NCBI GenBank assembly: GCA_002490525.1
Contig: DKUE01000007.1
Coordinates: forward strand, 62,001-126,000
Source of the DNA: Ruminococcaceae bacterium UBA7212
Lineage (GTDB): Bacteria; Bacillota; Clostridia; Oscillospirales; Acutalibacteraceae
Direction of reading: 5' to 3'
DNA length: 64,000 bases
Shown here: piece after piece, positions 42,938-51,788 of the stretch
How positions within the stretch are numbered: the stretch's first letter is position 1
How the letters are laid out: each line of letters begins with the position of its first letter
Program-made: the position numbers and the translations under genes
The notes under the pieces: model-generated
The model's input: the letters and a program-made list of their open reading frames with translations, nothing else
What the model was told of the DNA's origin: nothing
The model's database searches: none

Positions 42938-43963
42938 TTACTCCGCGTCTGAAAATTTTATCAGCAGTTTCGCAAGGGAACCGTCGTTATGTGCAAGCGC
43001 CGAGAAGGCGTCCGCCGTATTTTCGGCATCATAAACAGCGCTGATTATTTTTAAAGGATGTACCTTTTCGGATTTTACAAGCGCAATCAATTCCTCGAAA
43101 TCCTTTGTAAATGCATTGCGACTGCCGAAAATATTCAGCTCTTTTTTCAGGATTACGGAGTGCACAAAGGTCGTTTCCCGTTTGCCGTTGCCGATTAAGA
43201 TGATGTTTGCACCGTGTGCCGATTCCTCTATACAGTTCAAAAAGGTTTCGGGTGCACCGCACGCCTCTACGCAGACGTCAAAACCGTTGCCGTTTGTGAA
43301 TGCTTCACAAGCCTTGTGCAAATTTGTTTCTTTTACATTTACAATACTGTCTGCACCGAATTCTTCTGCGAGCGCCAAACGGCTTTTCAGCATATCGGCA
43401 ATCAGCACTTTCGCCCCCATTGCCTTTGCTTTGAGCAGAGCGAACAGGCCAATCGGTCCCGCGCCCGTAATGAAGAGTGTATCGCCCGAATGAATCTCGG
43501 CACGGGACAGCGCGTGATTGCTGATAGAAAACGGCTCAATCAGTGCAAGCTCCTGTGCAGTCAGACCTTTGCCGTCAATCAATCTTTCCACAGGCATCGT
43601 GATATATTCCTGAAAGCTTCCGTCGCGCTGTACGCCCATGGTTTGATTGTCATGACAGGCGTTTACAATGCCGCGCTGACAGGCATAGCATGCTCCGCAG
43701 TTGAAATAGGGGTTGCAGGTGACAATATCCCCCTTTTTCAGCCCTTTATTATTTTCGGGAATTTGTACAATCTGTGCTGAAAATTCGTGCCCGGGGATTC
43801 TCGGGTATGTCGTAAACGGCTGATTGCCCGTAAACGATGCCACATCCGCGCCGCAGATGCCGCAGTACAGCACCCTTAAGAGCGCTTCACCGTCTTTCGG
43901 CACGGGCATTTCCTTTTCTATCCGCTTTATTTCATACGGTTTTGTGATTTGAATGGCTTTCAT
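42938..43963 (-). CDS. LgoD-like zinc dehydrogenase, candidate L-galactonate 5-dehydrogenase
   Basis: A 341-residue cytosolic medium-chain dehydrogenase. It has catalytic zinc ligands in CGICGADVAS and PGHEF, a structural zinc loop CGACYACQRGIVNAC, and Rossmann motif GAGPIGL. It resembles remembered E. coli LgoD (YjjN) over GNQPFTTYPRIPGHE, ALIEPFSISNHALSRAEI and FGSRNAFTKDFEEL. LgoD oxidises L-galactonate to D-tagaturonate, exactly the substrate of UxaB next in line. The ATG at 43963 has GAGGAAACAGT before it and overlaps the upstream stop (GTATGA). Confidence 0.75.
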   Translation of the reverse strand: MKAIQITKPYEIKRIEKEMPVPKDGEALLRVLYCGICGADVASFTGNQPFTTYPRIPGHEFSAQIVQIPENNKGLKKGDIVTCNPYFNCGACYACQRGIVNACHDNQTMGVQRDGSFQEYITMPVERLIDGKGLTAQELALIEPFSISNHALSRAEIHSGDTLFITGAGPIGLFALLKAKAMGAKVLIADMLKSRLALAEEFGADSIVNVKETNLHKACEAFTNGNGFDVCVEACGAPETFLNCIEESAHGANIILIGNGKRETTFVHSVILKKELNIFGSRNAFTKDFEELIALVKSEKVHPLKIISAVYDAENTADAFSALAHNDGSLAKLLIKFSDAE

Positions 43964-45180
43964 ACTGTTTCCTCGTCTATATAGTTTGGATTCCAAATGA
44001 CCGCTGTTTTCAGCGGCGCACCTTTGGAATAGATTTTGTTTTCATAAGCGGCAATCGGATTTTTGGTGAATTCATCTTTATCTATCAGCTCAACGAGTTC
44101 ATCAAAATTGCTTTCACACAAAATTTCAATCGCCTGTTCCATATGCTTTTGCGTGAAATTGATGGAGGCCAAAATGACCTGATTTTTAAATCCAAACGGC
44201 ATGGTATGGTATGTAACTGTCGGTCCGAGTGAAAAGCTGTTGTAGATGCCGTTGCAGCCCAGCACACCGTGTGCAAAGGCAATTCTGCTTTCCGACTCTG
44301 TACCTGACGTGCCGACAAAAACCGTTGCTGTGCCGCCGAGTCGGTTCGTTATATTCCGTGCGATTTCGCCTTCGGTCAAATCTGCCGTTGACAGATAATC
44401 GGCACGCAAATTCGTTCGGACAAATTTCGCTTTTTCGCTGTTTTCACGGCTTCTTGCGGCAAACAGAATTTTTGCATTTTTATGATTCCGTCGGATTTGG
44501 TCACCGATAAACAGCCCCGTTGTACCCAATCCGAAAATCACCGTTCGGTCAAAGGTGCTGTCATAAGCAAGCTTTTTTGTGGATTCTGTGTCACAGCCGC
44601 GCTTTGCGGTCTCCACTCTGAAATTTTGCGCAATACCGATATCGCACATGCGCTCATGCTGAAAAATTGCACAGGCATACGGGTCCGAAAATACCAGCCT
44701 TTTTGCCAAAGACAGCGGTAATTTTTGCAGCCCCGTATATGCGCCCGGCAGATGTAACAGCATGTCGGGATGAAAATATCCCTTATCGCAGAAAATTCCG
44801 TCGGCGCCGTCACAGCCGTATTCAAAATAGCTTTCGTCTTCGGTAAATCTTGTAGGGTCACAGCTGTCGCCGCCGCGAATCAGCACGATGGCAAAGCGAT
44901 TTTCGCTCGGCACCCATACAACGCCCTCATGCCCGTTAATCAGTCGGCTTTCACCTGCGGGAAATTTTTGGCTGAGTGCACACTGCCTGCCCATTTGCAT
45001 CAGTGCAAAGTCGGTGCCGCAAAAGCCGCAGAATACAGGCACAGCCTCTACGCCCGTTTTTTTCTCTTCGCCCCGCAGTCTTTGACGGGGCGGATTGATT
45101 AAATTTATCTCGCCGTATTGCAACGGCGTTTTTTCATCATTTACAAAGTAGGTTGCATTCGTTTTCAAATGTATATTCAT
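43960..45180 (-). CDS. Glucose-dehydrogenase-like sugar 1-dehydrogenase
   Basis: A 406-residue medium-chain dehydrogenase of the archaeal-type glucose dehydrogenase group. It has FCGFCGTDFALM and NGHEGV zinc sites, EYGCDGADGIFCDKGYF, and FSDPYACAIFQ before the Rossmann motif FGLGTTGLFIGDQ. There is no structural zinc loop of the ADH type, as expected for that group. It would oxidise an aldose at C1 to a lactone; L-galactose (or L-fucose) is the inferred substrate from the operon. It is the second gene, 3 bases after phosphoesterase C. Confidence 0.7.
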   Translation of the reverse strand: MNIHLKTNATYFVNDEKTPLQYGEINLINPPRQRLRGEEKKTGVEAVPVFCGFCGTDFALMQMGRQCALSQKFPAGESRLINGHEGVVWVPSENRFAIVLIRGGDSCDPTRFTEDESYFEYGCDGADGIFCDKGYFHPDMLLHLPGAYTGLQKLPLSLAKRLVFSDPYACAIFQHERMCDIGIAQNFRVETAKRGCDTESTKKLAYDSTFDRTVIFGLGTTGLFIGDQIRRNHKNAKILFAARSRENSEKAKFVRTNLRADYLSTADLTEGEIARNITNRLGGTATVFVGTSGTESESRIAFAHGVLGCNGIYNSFSLGPTVTYHTMPFGFKNQVILASINFTQKHMEQAIEILCESNFDELVELIDKDEFTKNPIAAYENKIYSKGAPLKTAVIWNPNYIDEETV

Positions 45181-45183
45181 CCT

Positions 45184-46239
45184 TTAAAATTCAGCAATTT
45201 CGATATGCACGTTATTATTTCGGTCGAGTGTTAACACCGTGCCGCCGAGACAGTCAAAATCGAAATAGCAGTTATAAGAGCTTTTTGTCATGTAGCCGAG
45301 CTTCACACCCGCATATTCGGTAATAAAGTTGTTGTTATGGTCGTGACCTGCAAACATGTGCGTCCCGCTGTTTTCTTTAAATATGTTGAAGAAACCGTCG
45401 TTTACCTTGGCGGTGTAGGTACCTTCGCGGCGGTCTCCCATTTCGAAACCGCTTTCAAGCTGTGTGTATTCCGGAACGGAGACATGCATAAATGCCATGT
45501 TGGGGACAGATTTGCCGCTTGTTTCCCGGATGCCGCTGACAGCCCATTTATACCATGCAATCTGGTTCGTGTTTACGCCGCCGTCTGTGATTTGTCCGTC
45601 CACAACGCGGAACTGCCCGTCATCGAGCAGAAACAGAGAATAAACGGGCACGGAATTTCTGTTTAAGTTTACAATATAATTGCCCATGCCGTTCATACCC
45701 GCAGGGCCGCTTTTGAACAGGCAATGCGCGCTTGCCTCATAAATTTCGGCAAGCTTTGCTTTATCGGCTCTGCCCTCGTAGTCGTGATTGCCGAATACAG
45801 GCGCCCACGGGATTTCAAACTTCTCCATAAAGTCGCAGAACTGCTGTGTACAGATGTCGTTCCATGCGGTCAAAACCGTATCTCCGCCGACAATAATCAA
45901 GTCGGGATTGACTTCATTGATGAGCTGTTTCAGTTGGATTTCGCTCATACCGTCCAAAATGAAATTGATGCCCAGGAAGGCGGCAAATGTGCCGTGGTTG
46001 CGAATGTGCACATCCGTCAGGCACAGAATCTTAAACTCTTCATTGCCGATTTCAAGATTTTGCGCATATTCGGGCGTATATGTATCCTCTGCGCTCCATT
46101 CGTCACAGACTGCAACACCCTTTTGCTCTTTCAATGCAACGGAAGCGAACACGGCATTGCAAATACTGACCGTCACCGCCAACACAACCAGTATACTGAA
46201 AATCACCTTTACGGGTTTTTTGCTGAAAAACACTTTCAT
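45184..46239 (-). CDS. Exported metallophosphoesterase (paralogue C)
   Basis: A 351-residue protein with an N-terminal hydrophobic export segment (VIFSILVVLAVTVSICNAVFASVA) and calcineurin-like motifs CLTDVHIRNH, IVGGDTVL, VFGNHDYEG and FAGHDHNNN. The metal ligands are intact. The ATG at 46239 has AAGAGG upstream. It is the first gene of the ten-gene operon, directly behind the control region shared with the AraC gene. It acts outside the membrane on an unknown phosphoester. Confidence 0.87.
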   Translation of the reverse strand: MKVFFSKKPVKVIFSILVVLAVTVSICNAVFASVALKEQKGVAVCDEWSAEDTYTPEYAQNLEIGNEEFKILCLTDVHIRNHGTFAAFLGINFILDGMSEIQLKQLINEVNPDLIIVGGDTVLTAWNDICTQQFCDFMEKFEIPWAPVFGNHDYEGRADKAKLAEIYEASAHCLFKSGPAGMNGMGNYIVNLNRNSVPVYSLFLLDDGQFRVVDGQITDGGVNTNQIAWYKWAVSGIRETSGKSVPNMAFMHVSVPEYTQLESGFEMGDRREGTYTAKVNDGFFNIFKENSGTHMFAGHDHNNNFITEYAGVKLGYMTKSSYNCYFDFDCLGGTVLTLDRNNNVHIEIAEF

Positions 46240-46265
46240 ACTGTTACCTCTTACTTTCGAAAAAT

Positions 46266-46294
46266 TTGACAATATCATATTTTGATTATATAAT
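46266..46294 (+). promoter_or_regulatory. Promoter of the AraC gene
   Basis: Consensus TTGACA (46266-46271), a 17-base spacer and TATAAT (46289-46294). It overlaps the leftward -10 box by two bases. The leader to the start codon is about 205 bases. Confidence 0.8.
46285..46290 (-). promoter_or_regulatory. -10 box of the ten-gene operon
   Basis: TATAAT on the minus strand without a clear -35 box, as is usual for promoters that need an AraC-type activator. Confidence 0.5.
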
Positions 46295-46343
46295 GAAAAC
46301 CACGGAAATGCTTGCGAAAATCAACCAAAAAATTTAGAAATCT

Positions 46344-46357
46344 AACCATAAAATCCA
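46344..46357. promoter_or_regulatory. Shared 14-base motif, candidate AraC operator (copy 1)
   Basis: AACCATAAAATCCA lies about 55 bases upstream of the -10 box of the ten-gene operon. The same 14 bases recur inverted at 58509-58522, in the control region of the second operon. Confidence 0.55.
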
Positions 46358-46505
46358 ATGCGGTCACTTTTCAACTTATCGCTCTCGCAGGGCGACAGCC
46401 CTACTTCACGCTCTGCATCCGAAATGGCACCGCAATCCGCGCCCTTTGGGTCGAAAATCGTGTTCGTACGTGTCGGTTATGATTACCGTAACGGAGGTGC
46501 TTTCC

Positions 46506-47354
46506 TTGAAATCCACGGAACTCGGTGTATTAAAAAAATCGGAAGTTTATTTTTCTTCACCGTCGCAAACCGCCAAAAAATTATACTATTATCCCGTCAG
46601 TGCAGGGCATTTTTACTGTGTGAAAAATTATCATCTGATTCGGGAAAATTATAACAGTCTTTTGATTACACACATTATTGACGGCACATTTACGTTTGTG
46701 AAGGACGGAAAGCACATCACTGCGCGTGCGGGGGATACGGTGATTCTGGACTGTTACAAGCCCCACGAATACTATACGAACGACAGCTTTGAATCGATAT
46801 GGATACACTTTGGCGGTGCAAACAGCCTCGAGATGTTTCAGGAAATCGAAAAAGCAGAGGGCAGTCTGATAAAATGCCGCGATATACATCATGTGCAGAA
46901 ACTGCTTTTTCGCATATATGACAGCATCAGTGGTGTGAATCCGCCCTCGGAATTTAATATGTCTTTGGATATTTACAAGCTGTTTGCGGAGCTTTTGAAT
47001 CCGCAGAGCATCAAGAGCAAGGGTGAAGACGATTACGAGGACAGTATACAGGAAATCAAAAATTACATTGCCGAAAATTTGAACGAAAAACTGACCGTAC
47101 AAAATCTTGCGGATAAAACACTGATGAGTATTTCTCATTTTTCAAGAGTTTTCAAACAGCAAACCGGTTTTTCGCCCTATGAATATGTTTTGCTGACGCG
47201 GTTGAATAAAGCAAAATATCTGCTGCAAAAGACGGAAATGACAGTCGCCTCTATTGCCTATGAAACAGGCTTTAACAGCGAATCCAATTTTATTTGCTTT
47301 TTTACGGAAAATGAGGGGATTTCGCCGGGAAAATTCCGAAAACTGAAATTTTAA
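46506..47354 (+). CDS. AraC-family transcriptional regulator
   Basis: A 282-residue regulator. An N-terminal cupin-like sensing domain (ITHIIDGTFTFVKDGKHI; GDTVILDCYKPHEY) is followed by the double HTH of AraC proteins: LTVQNLADKTLMSISHFSRV with FKQQTGFSPYEYV, and MTVASIAYETGFNSESNF. The start is placed at TTG 46506 because CGGAGGTG lies six bases upstream; ATG codons further up have no such site. It is divergent from the ten-gene operon and followed by a terminator and then GH95, so it most likely controls the island in response to a sugar. Confidence 0.88.
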   Translation: MKSTELGVLKKSEVYFSSPSQTAKKLYYYPVSAGHFYCVKNYHLIRENYNSLLITHIIDGTFTFVKDGKHITARAGDTVILDCYKPHEYYTNDSFESIWIHFGGANSLEMFQEIEKAEGSLIKCRDIHHVQKLLFRIYDSISGVNPPSEFNMSLDIYKLFAELLNPQSIKSKGEDDYEDSIQEIKNYIAENLNEKLTVQNLADKTLMSISHFSRVFKQQTGFSPYEYVLLTRLNKAKYLLQKTEMTVASIAYETGFNSESNFICFFTENEGISPGKFRKLKF

Positions 47355-47370
47355 AACAAATTATTAAAAA

Positions 47371-47420
47371 AAAGCAGAATTCCGAAAGAATGTGATACTA
47401 TTTCGTAAGAATTCTGCTTT
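47371..47420 (+). terminator. Terminator of the AraC gene
   Basis: AAAGCAGAATTC (47371-47382) pairs with GAATTCTGCTTT (47409-47420), with an inner CGAAA/TTTCG stem and TTTATTTT after it. Confidence 0.85.
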
Positions 47421-47475
47421 TTATTTTGCTATGATTGAATTAAAATGCGGTTACTTTTTGATGCGGAGGCGTGAA

Positions 47476-49650
47476 ATGGATACGAAAGCATTACATTTTG
47501 ATAATACAATACACAAGTGGGACGAGGCGCTCCCGCTCGGAAACGGGGACATTGGCTGTCTGATATGGGATTCTTCCGACAAACTTCGTTTCAGCATAGA
47601 CAAAGGCGGCATATGGGACTGCTCCAATCCACCTGAACAGCAGAAAAATTTTACATATGCGGATATGCAGCATTTGGTTGCACATAAGAAACAGCGAAGG
47701 CTTTGGAAAAAATACGATGACTGCTACAGTCACCCCACGCCCACAAAGCTACCTGTCGGAAAGCTTATTTTAGATTTAGGCGTGCAGGAGAATATTGTGT
47801 CTGATTTGGATTTTCTGACAGCGGAGGCAAAGCTGAAAATCGGCGGCATTACAGTAAAATCCTTTGTGCATGCGCAGGAAAACTACGGATTCATTGAAAT
47901 TGACAAAACCAATGTAACACTGACGGTAGACAATCCGAAATACGGAACACAAAAAAAGGCTGTTTTCCGCACCTTGTCAAGAAAGACCGTACAATCTCTA
48001 AAAAATCTGCATTATCCCAAAGCTGAATTTCACCGGGAAACAGAGCAGGATGTAGAATATCAATACTTTATTCAACCGACCAACGACTGTGTATACGGCA
48101 TTATGACCGCCAAATGCACCCGAAACGGCAAAACACAGATTGCCTATACGGTCGGCTGCGGAGAAACGGCGGCGTTTGTCGGGGAATGCAGGCGCACGGT
48201 GCGGTCTGCGTTGGAGTGCGGATACGCCCAAGCGTTGGAAGCCCATAAAAAATGGTGGGAAGCCTATTGGTGCAAAAGCAGGATTGCACTGCCGGATGCA
48301 CTGCTGGAAAAGCAATGGTATTTGAATACATATCTGTTGGGCAGTTGCAGCAGAAAGCACAAATTTCCTATGCCGCTGCAAGGCGTATGGACGGCGGACA
48401 ACGGTTCTCTGCCACCGTGGAAAGGGGATTATCATCACGATTTAAACACGCAAATGTCCTATACAAGCTATTTAAAGTCCAATCATTTAGAGCAAGGGGA
48501 ATGCTTTATTGATTATTTGCTTTCTCTGGCGGAAGCGGGCAGACGGTTTGCAAGCCGTTTTTATCAGGCAGACGGACTTTGTCTGCCGTCTGTAATGGAC
48601 ATTGAGGGACACGCATTGGGTGGCTGGTGTCAATATGCACTGTCCCCAACCAATCAACTGTGGCTCTGTCAGATTATGGCGAGATACTATATGTTTACGA
48701 AGGACAAAGCGTATCTCGAAAAAATTTACCCCTATATGAAAGAGGTCGGCGCGTTTTTATTAAGCATCTTAACTGAAAAAAACGGAGTCTGTAAGCTTCC
48801 GCTTTCCACCTCGCCCGAAATGCATGACAATTCCCTGAAAGCATGGCTGATGCCGAACAGCAATTACGATTTGGCGTTGATGCGATGCTTTGCCGAACAG
48901 ATGGTGCTTTTGGGCACAGAGGCGGGAGACGGGAAAGCCGCCAAAGAATGGGAACAGCATCTCGGTAAATTCGAACCGCTTGCCGTGAACAGGGAAAATG
49001 TTTTAATGCTGTCCCCGAATGAAAGCCTGAAGACCTCACACCGCCACCATTCACACTGTATGTCCATTTACCCTCTGCGAACGCTTGCGTACACAACAGA
49101 GGAAAACAGGCGAATCATCGACAGCACAATAAAAAATCTTGAAGAACTCGGAATCAGCGAATGGGTAGGCTATTCCGTAGGCTGGATGGCACAGCTGTAT
49201 ATTATTCAGGGAAACGGCGATAAGGCTTGCAAAATGTTGCATGATTTTTTTAACTATAACTGCACGGCAAACGGATTTCATGTAAACGGAGATTTTAAAC
49301 AAAAAACCGACTTTAATATGAAATACCGTTTATTCACGCTGGAGGGCAATTTTCTTGCCACCGACGCCATTCAGGAAATGCTGTTATACAGTGAATGGGG
49401 AAAAATTAAACTGTTTCCGGCAATACCGAAGGCGTGGAATACGGCTGCATTTGAAAATTTCCGCGCATACGGCGGGCTTTTGATAAGCAGCAAATTTTCA
49501 AACGGCAAAATCTCTGATTTAAGAATTACTGCAACAGCGGATTGCAGCTTCGGCATTGAAAATGATTTGTCGCATTTGAACATGAATATGCAAATATCTA
49601 ACATAAAAAACATCACCTTAAAAAAAGGGGAAGTACTTATTTTTGCATAG
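47476..49650 (+). CDS. GH95-family alpha-L-fucosidase/galactosidase
   Basis: A 724-residue enzyme without signal peptide. It has an N-terminal beta-domain (ALPLGNGDIGCLIW), a helical linker and an (alpha/alpha)6 barrel with LQGVWTADNGSLPPWKGD, YPYMKEVGAFLLS, the acid Glu in STSPEMHDN, and HRHHSH. The usual HxNxN pair that holds the water is HHDLN here (His320, Asp322, Asn324), so the first Asn is Asp. The ATG at 47476 follows GGAGGCG. It has no close partner gene on its strand; it acts on imported alpha-1,2-fucosyl or alpha-L-galactosyl sugars. Confidence 0.85.
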   Translation: MDTKALHFDNTIHKWDEALPLGNGDIGCLIWDSSDKLRFSIDKGGIWDCSNPPEQQKNFTYADMQHLVAHKKQRRLWKKYDDCYSHPTPTKLPVGKLILDLGVQENIVSDLDFLTAEAKLKIGGITVKSFVHAQENYGFIEIDKTNVTLTVDNPKYGTQKKAVFRTLSRKTVQSLKNLHYPKAEFHRETEQDVEYQYFIQPTNDCVYGIMTAKCTRNGKTQIAYTVGCGETAAFVGECRRTVRSALECGYAQALEAHKKWWEAYWCKSRIALPDALLEKQWYLNTYLLGSCSRKHKFPMPLQGVWTADNGSLPPWKGDYHHDLNTQMSYTSYLKSNHLEQGECFIDYLLSLAEAGRRFASRFYQADGLCLPSVMDIEGHALGGWCQYALSPTNQLWLCQIMARYYMFTKDKAYLEKIYPYMKEVGAFLLSILTEKNGVCKLPLSTSPEMHDNSLKAWLMPNSNYDLALMRCFAEQMVLLGTEAGDGKAAKEWEQHLGKFEPLAVNRENVLMLSPNESLKTSHRHHSHCMSIYPLRTLAYTTEENRRIIDSTIKNLEELGISEWVGYSVGWMAQLYIIQGNGDKACKMLHDFFNYNCTANGFHVNGDFKQKTDFNMKYRLFTLEGNFLATDAIQEMLLYSEWGKIKLFPAIPKAWNTAAFENFRAYGGLLISSKFSNGKISDLRITATADCSFGIENDLSHLNMNMQISNIKNITLKKGEVLIFA

Positions 49651-49653
49651 AAG

Positions 49654-49687
49654 AAATTCTCAGCCTAAAAACGCGGGCTGAGAATTT
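49654..49687. terminator. Bidirectional terminator between GH95 and GH35
   Basis: AAATTCTCAGCC (49654-49665) pairs with GGCTGAGAATTT (49676-49687). T runs follow on the plus strand (TTTTTC); on the minus strand the tract is TTCTTC. Confidence 0.85.
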
Positions 49688-49692
49688 TTCTG

Positions 49693-51774
49693 TTACAGGA
49701 TATTTAATGTGAGTTCCTTTGCCGATACCGGTACGAGTTTATCAGAATAAAGCGGTACAGGTATTTCATGGTATACATTCGAAATGCCGAATTTGGTTTT
49801 CGGTGCAGTGCGGATAAGCAGGGTTTGATTTTTTTCGATATATTCTCTGTAATCCCGCAAATGCATCACAAACTTTCGATCAATATTAAAATAATCGTTC
49901 AGAAGTGTTTTGCCGCTGAATACCTGCAAATTGAGTCCGTCAAAATCAAATGTAAGCACAACATCCAAACGATTCTCCAAAATATCCTTCGGCAGTTTCA
50001 GTGCATAATCACTTCGTTTGCCCGCGGAATACAAAAAGTAATTGTACGGAAGCTTTTGCTTTTTGCAGCGTGTCAGCGAAATTTCATTTTTTAAATCCGT
50101 TCCGCTTTCCTGCTCGCAATATATTTTGCCGCGTTCACTGTAAACCGTACCGTCCAGAAAATAGGCTTTTCCGTTTATAAAATGAAACGTTCTTGCTTTT
50201 TCGTAGGGGATAACCACGGCGATTACATCGTCAATTACCGTACCGTTTGCGGAAAAATCAAGCGGGCATTCTTTGCCGTTTACACTATATTTCGGCGTAA
50301 TTCCCTCGCACTGCACAAAATAACAAACTGTTTTGCCGTCAACAACGGCTTTGGCAACAGGTTGTGCAAGGATATAATCAAAGTGCACATGCCCGAGGGT
50401 AATGTTGAACGGGTAAAAGAACATTGCACCTGCCTGAATATCCACAGACGGCAGTTTTATTGCTTTATCTTGGATGGCAAAAGTTACATTTACATCCTTA
50501 AAATCCCTATACTGCAAGCCTTTTTCGTAGGTCGAGGCAAAGAAATATCCGCATCCGTTTTCATCCGCGCGGACGGAGCATTTCAAAAAAGAAATATCAA
50601 ACGGGTCTTTGGATTTCCATTTGGGAAAATATGCCTGCTTTCGGCAGATTTCGGGGTCAAACTCGTTGATAAACAGATGCATCAGCCGCAGTCTGTCCCC
50701 ATGCGGACGGCATACGCCGTAACGGCTGATGGGCGCCTGAAAATCGTAATCGATAATCGGATAATTGTTCGGATAGCCCGTAAGACGGTTTTCCTGCATC
50801 AGTCTGTCGTTCGGGTTTGCACCGCCGCAGAACATATAATAGCCGAGCCAGTTTACTCCGCTTGCAAATTTGGCAAAGCCAACGCCGTAGCCGTCCTTTT
50901 CGCTGATATACGGTCTGCGGTGCTGGGTGACCTGGTTGCCGGGGCCTGTTTCGCAGGAAGCATACGGAACATCGTCATAAGCCCCTTTTTGCGCGGTTTG
51001 GCTTTTGAATAAATCACCGCCGATTTCATCTTCGGTTTTGGCAGGCGTAACGGCAAAGCGGTTATTGGGCTTCAGGGCTTTTTTCCCGACATTCCACGGC
51101 CCGTCGGGATAGCCGCCAATCATCGGCAGAAAGTCGCGGTCGGGCTTGCCCGAAGGCCATGCAGTCATTGTGAAGAAAGGGACTTTAAAGCCGATTTTCT
51201 CTGCAATTTTGCGGAGTGTTCGGATATGCTCAGTTGGACCTGTATATTCATTTTCAAGCTGAATCCCGATTACCGTTTCACCGTCAAGATAGGGCTTCAC
51301 CTCTTTGTATAAGCCCTGCCAGAATTCCTTTACCTCAGCAAGATATTTGGGGTTATCGCATCTTTTCTTTGCCATTTTGTTTATGCGCTTCGGAAAGCCG
51401 CCGCGAATCACCTCGCCGTGGCACCACGGACCGATGCGCAGAACACAGGGCATTCCGATGTCTTTACAAATCTGTAAAAACGCCGCAATGTCTTTATTGC
51501 CGGCAAAATCAAATTGTCCCTTGATTTCTTCGTGATAATTCCAGAAAACATAGGTGGAAACGGTATTGATTCCGCACTCGCGCATTTTTAAAAGGGTTTC
51601 TTTCCAGCGTGCGCGCGGCAGTCTTGAAAAATGCAGCTCGCCTGCAATCGGTGTAAAGGGCTTTCCGTCTTTTGTAAAATACTGTGTGTTTGCGCCGTAA
51701 CGGCTTTTTATATTTGAATAATTGAATGCACCTGCGCGGACAGGATGCGGCTTTGCTTTAACCGTTATATCCAT
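49693..51774 (-). CDS. GH35 beta-galactosidase
   Basis: A 693-residue cytosolic enzyme. It has PIAGELHFSRLPRARW (residues 42-57), VFWNYHE (76-82), acid/base Glu176 in QLENEYTG and nucleophile Glu275 in ASCETGPGNQVT. After the barrel come beta-rich domains to the end. GAGGAG precedes the start. It is the last gene of the second operon, 14 bases after the SGNH esterase. It would trim terminal beta-galactose (beta-1,3 in mucin-type or beta-1,4) from imported oligosaccharides. Confidence 0.92.
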   Translation of the reverse strand: MDITVKAKPHPVRAGAFNYSNIKSRYGANTQYFTKDGKPFTPIAGELHFSRLPRARWKETLLKMRECGINTVSTYVFWNYHEEIKGQFDFAGNKDIAAFLQICKDIGMPCVLRIGPWCHGEVIRGGFPKRINKMAKKRCDNPKYLAEVKEFWQGLYKEVKPYLDGETVIGIQLENEYTGPTEHIRTLRKIAEKIGFKVPFFTMTAWPSGKPDRDFLPMIGGYPDGPWNVGKKALKPNNRFAVTPAKTEDEIGGDLFKSQTAQKGAYDDVPYASCETGPGNQVTQHRRPYISEKDGYGVGFAKFASGVNWLGYYMFCGGANPNDRLMQENRLTGYPNNYPIIDYDFQAPISRYGVCRPHGDRLRLMHLFINEFDPEICRKQAYFPKWKSKDPFDISFLKCSVRADENGCGYFFASTYEKGLQYRDFKDVNVTFAIQDKAIKLPSVDIQAGAMFFYPFNITLGHVHFDYILAQPVAKAVVDGKTVCYFVQCEGITPKYSVNGKECPLDFSANGTVIDDVIAVVIPYEKARTFHFINGKAYFLDGTVYSERGKIYCEQESGTDLKNEISLTRCKKQKLPYNYFLYSAGKRSDYALKLPKDILENRLDVVLTFDFDGLNLQVFSGKTLLNDYFNIDRKFVMHLRDYREYIEKNQTLLIRTAPKTKFGISNVYHEIPVPLYSDKLVPVSAKELTLNIL

Positions 51775-51788
51775 CTGTAATTCTCCTC

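Noticed and set aside
37910..46239. Classical L-fucose pathway (isomerase, kinase, aldolase)
   Set aside because: None of these genes is present next to GH29; the neighbours are dehydrogenases, a lactonase-type hydrolase, UxaB and UxaA.
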